Of a stretch of 64,000 bases of DNA, positions 59,727-64,000 are shown piece after piece. Source of the DNA: Cinnamomum chago. Taxonomy: Eukaryota; Streptophyta; Magnoliopsida; Laurales; Lauraceae. Location of the stretch: assembly GCA_038049695.1 (NCBI GenBank), contig CP142452.1:69321501-69385500 (forward strand), read 5' to 3'. The stretch's first letter is position 1, and each line of letters starts with the position of its first letter. Under the pieces are notes generated by a model that did no database searches, had not been told where the DNA came from, and saw nothing but the letters and a program-made list of their open reading frames with translations. Both the position numbers and the translations under genes were made by a program.

Positions 59727-60571
59727 CTACTCCTTGGGCACCGCCTTAATAGTCTCCGGCTCTGGAAGTGCAGAGGAAATGGGGGCATCACGAGCAGATG
59801 GAGGAGCCTGGGCCGCCTCAACTTCGGCAGGAGTCGAAGGAGGAGGAGGAGCGCCTTGGACTTCGGCAGGAGTCGAAGGAGGAGGAGGAACGCCTTGGAC
59901 TTCGACAGGGGTCGGAGGCGGAGGAGGGGCGGCAGAGACATCGGCCGGAGCCCCAGAAGGGTTGGAGCCAGGCTCTGGCTCTGAGCCCACTGCTGCAGGT
60001 CGGAACTGAGGAAGATCCGAGAAGATGGGATGGTCCTCAGAGACCCCATACTTAAGAAGGGCCGCCTTGCACCCCATCTCAAACAGCAATGGGCTCAGAT
60101 CTGTGATCTGAGCCACGTACTCCTCCGACGCCCAATCCACCCCGTCCTGGTAAGCCTTTGCAGCCTGATCTCGCAGGATGGATTCGGCATCGGCCCTCTC
60201 TTTCCTAGAGGCCTCGAGCTCAGCCTCTTTCTTAACCAGTTCGCCTTGCTTCTCGGCGGCCTCGGCCTCTTTCTTGACGAGCTCGGCCTCCATCTCGGCG
60301 AGCTCAACCTCCAGTCGGGACGCCTTCCTCGCCTTGTCATCTGCGGCGCCCCTCAGATTCTTATTTTCGCCCCGCAACTTGATGATTTCAGCCTTCGCCG
60401 TTTGCTGATCCGTTGCGTGTTGGGCGATTTTCTCCTCCGCCTTCTTGAGTTCGGCCGCGCTGGCCTCCAGCGCACTCCCCAGCTTCTTCTTCTCCTTCTC
60501 TAGCCCGGCGATGTGGGCAGCCCTTTCTGCATGCCTCTCCATCAGTACTTGGAGCCTCTGCGCGTTCTGCT
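59727..60571 (-). CDS. Antisense gene of the Tat element, exon 3 (coiled coil)
   Basis: An open frame on the minus strand, from an acceptor-like CCTTTTAGCAG (60572-60582) to the stop at 59727. It begins as an Arg/Glu/Ala-rich coiled coil (AAHIAGLEKEKKKL, then repeats of ELVKKEAEAAEKQGELVKK type). It passes to a region with DWASEEYVAQITDLSPLLFE and ends in a proline/alanine-rich tail with three near-copies of PPPPSTPAEVQG. This layout (globular N part, charged linker, coiled coil) is that of the extra antisense proteins of Grande- and Retand-like elements. Function is unknown. Confidence 0.65.
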
Positions 60572-60649
60572 AAAAGGATAGAAACGATGGGAAGGACGGA
60601 TCGGATAACCAAGAAGCGAGAATTTTAGAAATAGGGAAGAAAAGCTACC

Positions 60650-61538
60650 TCGAGCGACGCCTTCAACGTCTGATGGATTAAAGCAGGAGTCCCGGCTTTC
60701 CTGTGCCTTTCCATGTCCTGGGGGAGGGCGCATCCCCGGGCGAGGGCCACGACCGACTCCCAGCTGGCCCCCAGCCGCTCTCCCATGGTCATGGGCTCGT
60801 TCGGGTTGAGATCAAAGTTGGGCCTCCAGGGTGCCGGCACGGAAGGTTCGGCCTGCGCCTCCGCACCTTGGGGCCTCCCCTCCGCGCCCTCCAGGCGAGG
60901 TCTCTTCTCGGGAGGGGGCCTCTCGCCCTCCTTTCCGGCCGCCGCGGACCGAGGCCGGGCTTCCTTCTGCGGCGGGGGAGGCGGAGTCTCCTTCCCGGGT
61001 TCCACCACCCGCGGCCTGCTGTCCCGGAGCGGGCGAGTCTCCTTCGGCGGCCGAATGACCCCGGAGGGCTCCCCCGACTTCCCCTTCGAAGATTTGGCCG
61101 AGGGAGCGCCCGCTGCTCCCAACGAACTGGAAGAGGCGGCAGGGGCGGACCCCTGAGCGGCACCAGACCCACTAGGGACGTGCTTGAAGGCTGCCGGGGC
61201 TTGGTCGGCAAAAATCAGGGCCCTTAGGTCCTTCAAAGCGGGGCGCGGCCTGTCCATTTTTTCTCCCTGGTCTCGGGGAGGACTGTCGCCAATGACTATC
61301 GGGTCCTGAGGATCCGTGGCTCGGCTGCTGGTCTCGGCGGGCTCAGGCCCGACTTCCCCTATTGGCGCGAGGGGGATCTCTGCAGTCTTCCTGGTGTAAG
61401 ACTGGTACCGAGGCTTGTACCCTAGCAAGGAGAAGGCAGCTCGGTCGTGGTGGCCGTGGTAACGATCGATCCTCTCTAACCACGCGTCGTTTCGTTTCCA
61501 CTTATCAAAACTGGCCTCTCTCCTTCTCTTCTGAATGC
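60650..61538 (-). CDS. Antisense gene of the Tat element, exon 2 (charged, disordered)
   Basis: Minus-strand frame bounded by an acceptor with a pyrimidine tract (TTTTTCTTGTGCAG, ending at 61539) and a donor CTCGAG|GTAGC near 60649. It starts IQKRRREASFDKWKRNDAW, is then Pro/Arg/Ser/Gly-rich, and ends LARGCALPQDMERHRK. No catalytic motif seen. It is listed separately from its neighbours; the splice sites are predictions. Confidence 0.6.
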
Positions 61539-61624
61539 CTGCACAAGAAAAAGGCAAGGACGTCAGCTCGGCATAAGGACAAGCAAGGGCGGTACAAACA
61601 AAACCTAGAGGGATGGGCATTTAC

Positions 61625-62167
61625 TGGGGGGGTCCCATGCTTCCGCGGAACCTGGATTCTCCGATCCTCCTCGGTCTCGGTCCCCGTGAACTCCCAGTTC
61701 CCTGAGACCAAAATGCGTTCATCCCCAGCGTACTTGCTGGAATCCTCCAGGGCGTTCACCAAGGGATGGCGCCTGGCTTTCACCCGGAGGTAGTAAAAGT
61801 CTTCGCCCCCTGCAGCCCTGCAGATGTCGTAGACATCCTCTATGTCATGCACCCCGAGACCGATGTCGAGAATCCAGTTCAGCTCCGCCACACCCATTAT
61901 AATCTTGAAGCCGTTTGGCATTAACTGGGAGGGACAGATGTGCCATGCATGGAGGCAAGAACGGAGGAGCGGATGAATGGGAAATCTGACCCCGCCTTCG
62001 CACACTGACACCAAGGGGAAAGGCATCCAGTTCTTGTACCGAGAAAGGCCATATGGGAGGTCCCCGACATCGTCAGGTTTAACCAAGACGTCGGCCGGAA
62101 TCTTAAACGACGACCTGAAAGCCTCCAGGGCCGCAGGACCCTCTAGCCAATGGCTATAAACCCCCAT
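61625..62167 (-). CDS. Antisense gene of the Tat element, exon 1 (gypsy-type transposon domain)
   Basis: Starts MGVYSHWLEG at 62167. The frame is open further upstream, but that part reads as a low-complexity leader. The sequence FPIHPLLRSCLHAWHICPS, then QLMPNGFKIIMGVAELNWIL and GGEDFYYLRVKARR, resembles the plant domain Pfam calls 'putative gypsy type transposon' (PF04195, from memory). A donor GT at 61623-61624 leads into an 86-bp intron. Such genes sit antisense between pol and the 3' LTR in Tat elements. No enzymatic role has been established that I know of. Confidence 0.7.
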
Positions 62168-62493
62168 TTTTCCTAGAAGGTTAAAGAGCAAGAAGAAAGA
62201 GGCGAAAACTGGAAAAACCCTAAAAGGCCAAAACCCTCTGAAAACAAAGAAAAGGAGGGGTGCGAAGGAGTAGCAGAGACAAAGAGAGGAACTCACAGAA
62301 AGGGCAAGAGGGACTGCGGAAGACAAGAAGACAGGATGTAGGAAGCAGAGGAGGAGATCTCCGGGTTCGGTGGTCCTCTGGCTTGGGCGAAGTTGCAGGG
62401 AGGTATTCAGCAATACGTTCTCCAGCGCTTCAGCAAGGTCTCCTTCTCAGACAAACAGTTAGGGTAAAAGAGGAAGGAGCAAGGGGCGTTTTC

Positions 62494-62501
62494 GTTTTAT
62501 A
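62494..62501 (-). promoter_or_regulatory. TATA box for the antisense gene
   Basis: TATAAAAC on the minus strand, flanked by GC-rich sequence, about 330 bp upstream of the ATG at 62167 and inside the element, before the 3' LTR. It suggests that the antisense gene has its own promoter. Confidence 0.5.
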
Positions 62502-62810
62502 GAGCGACGCACCTTCTTAATTACCTTGCCAGCGCATTACTTCGATCCCGGTGAGCAGCCATTCGAACAGCTCCACGTGGCAGCGACGGTTCGTCTCTCA
62601 TCACGCCTCTGGTACGATATCTATCACCTCGGTCATACGAAAAGACGTCCCACGTGCCTACCATAGCAGGGCAATTATGACACCTTATTCATTGCCTAGG
62701 GCAGGCGAAAGGGCATCATGATGAGGATCCCATAAGAGCAGGATACGAAAAGACAGCCCCATCACTTCCGAGTCTTATCTCCCGACCTCAGGCGAGCCCT
62801 AAGAGGTCAA

Positions 62811-62824
62811 GAGATAGGGGCAAT
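62811..62824 (+). other. Polypurine tract of the Tat element
   Basis: AGAGATAGGGGCAA, directly before the 3' LTR start at 62825. Confidence 0.8.
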
Positions 62825-63502
62825 TGTGTGGGGTCGTTTTATGCTCACTAAATCGGACGGGGGCCCATCCCCAGTTTCGGTTTAACCTTGGTCTCGGAAA
62901 CCACATGAGGTCGGCCGTAGCGCCATCTCGGAGGAACCATGGATCGAGTCTCGGCGGCCACGTCACAGGCTCCGATCTCGGTCTCAGCCTCTGCCCGACC
63001 TCGGCTCCTGTCACTCAGTCATAAATGCGGCCATAAATGCACTGCCACGACGGACGGCAAGCTGACAGACGGAGTGGGCGCCAAACCCAGATAAGAAGCA
63101 CGCCTTATCTCAGGGCCATAGGTATGAGATGATGATCCGATGGGACACCCCCTTTTTTCACCTACCCCCACTCAAGAGGTACGAATACACGCTGATGGGA
63201 CTCTCATCCCTTCATGTGGACAGTACCATGATGACCCTCACGTCTATATATTACATGAAGGAAAGCCTTACAAGGTACGCACGATCCTCCCCTCAAAAAG
63301 CTCGCTTTCTCCATTCTCTCCCAGTTCATACACTAACTTGATCGTCGGAGGACCTTCGGCTACCCATAGCCAGGGTCTCTGACCGTTGTTTTCTTCCTTT
63401 CAGGTCACTGGAGACTCGATCCTTTCCCTTTATTCCCTTTAAAACCACAAATCAGGAGCTTGATCCTCCATTACCTAAGTCCGTAATTTTTAGACACTTA
63501 CA
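62825..63502 (+). repeat. 3' LTR of the Tat element
   Basis: 678 bp, same edges as the left LTR; about four transitions separate the two. Followed at once by GTCAT, the second half of the target duplication. Confidence 0.95.
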
Positions 63503-63507
63503 GTCAT

Positions 63508-63939
63508 GTATAAGGTTCCATTGTATTGAAATTGAATGAATGATAGGACCCTGACGTGGCAGAGTGAGGTAGACCAGATTAGATTCAGATTCTGGGCATG
63601 CATGCAGCCACCTACGATGATCCAGAGCGTCGATCTGATGTGACCCACACCTGATGAAGGATGGCCCACATCATGTGGTGAGAAGCACCCACTTGGGACA
63701 GTACTCCAAAGCCCAGCAGCCTAATGGCCCAGTCTCAACTTGGCCTAACTTTTGAAGAGCAAGGGAAATTTGGGACTAGTAATATCATTTTAGGTAGTAC
63801 ATTTGAAGAGTTGATGAGGCTGAATATTTGCCTGCCCTTCACTTTACTACTACTGATAGGCCCCTCGAATTGGACCGCAAAAGAACGGTATACAGTATAC
63901 TCGTAAGTGAAAAATTTTCCTATATATGTAATATCGTGT
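63508..63939. other. Flanking DNA right of the Tat element
   Basis: This continues the sequence interrupted at 52079. No gene, terminal repeat or RNA feature recognised. Confidence 0.4.
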
Positions 63940-63940
63940 G

Positions 63941-63941
63941 G

Positions 63942-63982
<41 letters not shown>
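63941..63982. repeat. (TAA)n microsatellite
   Basis: About fourteen perfect ATA/TAA units near the window's right edge. Confidence 0.95.
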
Positions 63983-63983
<1 letters not shown>

Positions 63984-64000
63984 TGCCAATTTCAATAAAA

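Larger units (their letters stand above)
52080..63502 (+). mobile_element. Tat-lineage gypsy element, structurally whole
   Basis: Identical-length LTRs (678 bp), target duplication GTCAT on both sides (52075-52079 and 63503-63507), primer site after the left LTR and purine tract before the right LTR. Order: gag, protease, reverse transcriptase/RNase H, integrase on the plus strand to 58725, then a 55-bp tandem array, then a long 3' region with an antisense gene. Gag type, pol order and the extra 3' region place it in the Tat group (Grande/Retand/RIRE2-like). The LTRs differ at about four sites (0.6%), giving roughly 0.2 million years. The sense coding part has about four breaks, so it looks young but not self-sufficient. 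Confidence 0.92.

Overview
The window is nuclear DNA of a flowering plant. Three host loci have plant-type introns (an LRR receptor kinase, a CASP-like membrane protein and a single-exon GW-repeat protein). They sit in a sea of plant Ty3/gypsy and Ty1/copia LTR elements, a plant LINE, and hAT- and Mutator-type miniature elements. The species cannot be named from the sequence; the nested-repeat texture suggests a large, repeat-rich genome.

Layout. 1-5096: gag-protease end and 5' LTR of an Athila-like gypsy element (minus). 5097-14758: a very young gag-only copia element (minus) in a rare tandem form, LTR, interior, LTR, part of a second interior. 14759-17424 and 27192-32065: two direct copies of an old gypsy relic; the second is split by a solo LTR (28225-30451) of the same broad copia group as 5097-14758. 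Between them, 20650-25667, is an LRR-XII (EFR/XA21-like) non-RD receptor kinase, recently broken by at least three lesions. 32400-32553 holds a small SINE-like insertion. 32781-34133 (minus) encodes a protein with ten 15-residue GW repeats. 34912-35051 and 36804-37191 are two small DNA transposons with perfect target duplications. 37270-38665 is a partial duplicate of the CASP-like locus. 39416-41680 is an unclassified LTR-like repeat. 42240-46540 is a LINE whose 3' part is inverted relative to its 5' part, as twin priming produces. 47988-50945 (minus) is an intact three-exon CASP-like gene with a Mutator-type MITE in its long intron. 52080-63502 is a structurally complete, young Tat-lineage gypsy element with 678-bp LTRs and target duplication GTCAT.

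How parts work together. The Tat element is the richest part. Besides gag-pol on the plus strand it carries a nine-unit 55-bp tandem array and, on the opposite strand before the 3' LTR, what looks like a three-exon antisense gene with its own TATA box. The copia LTRs carry paired GGTCGACC palindromes, mostly 22 bp apart, around a hairpin just upstream of the TATA box. This layout is kept in the diverged solo LTR at 28225-30451. The only host gene that looks fully functional with confident family assignment is the CASP-like gene; the GW-repeat gene also looks intact but its function is unknown.

Limits: all alignments were done by eye; element ages assume about 1.3e-8 substitutions per site per year and are rough.
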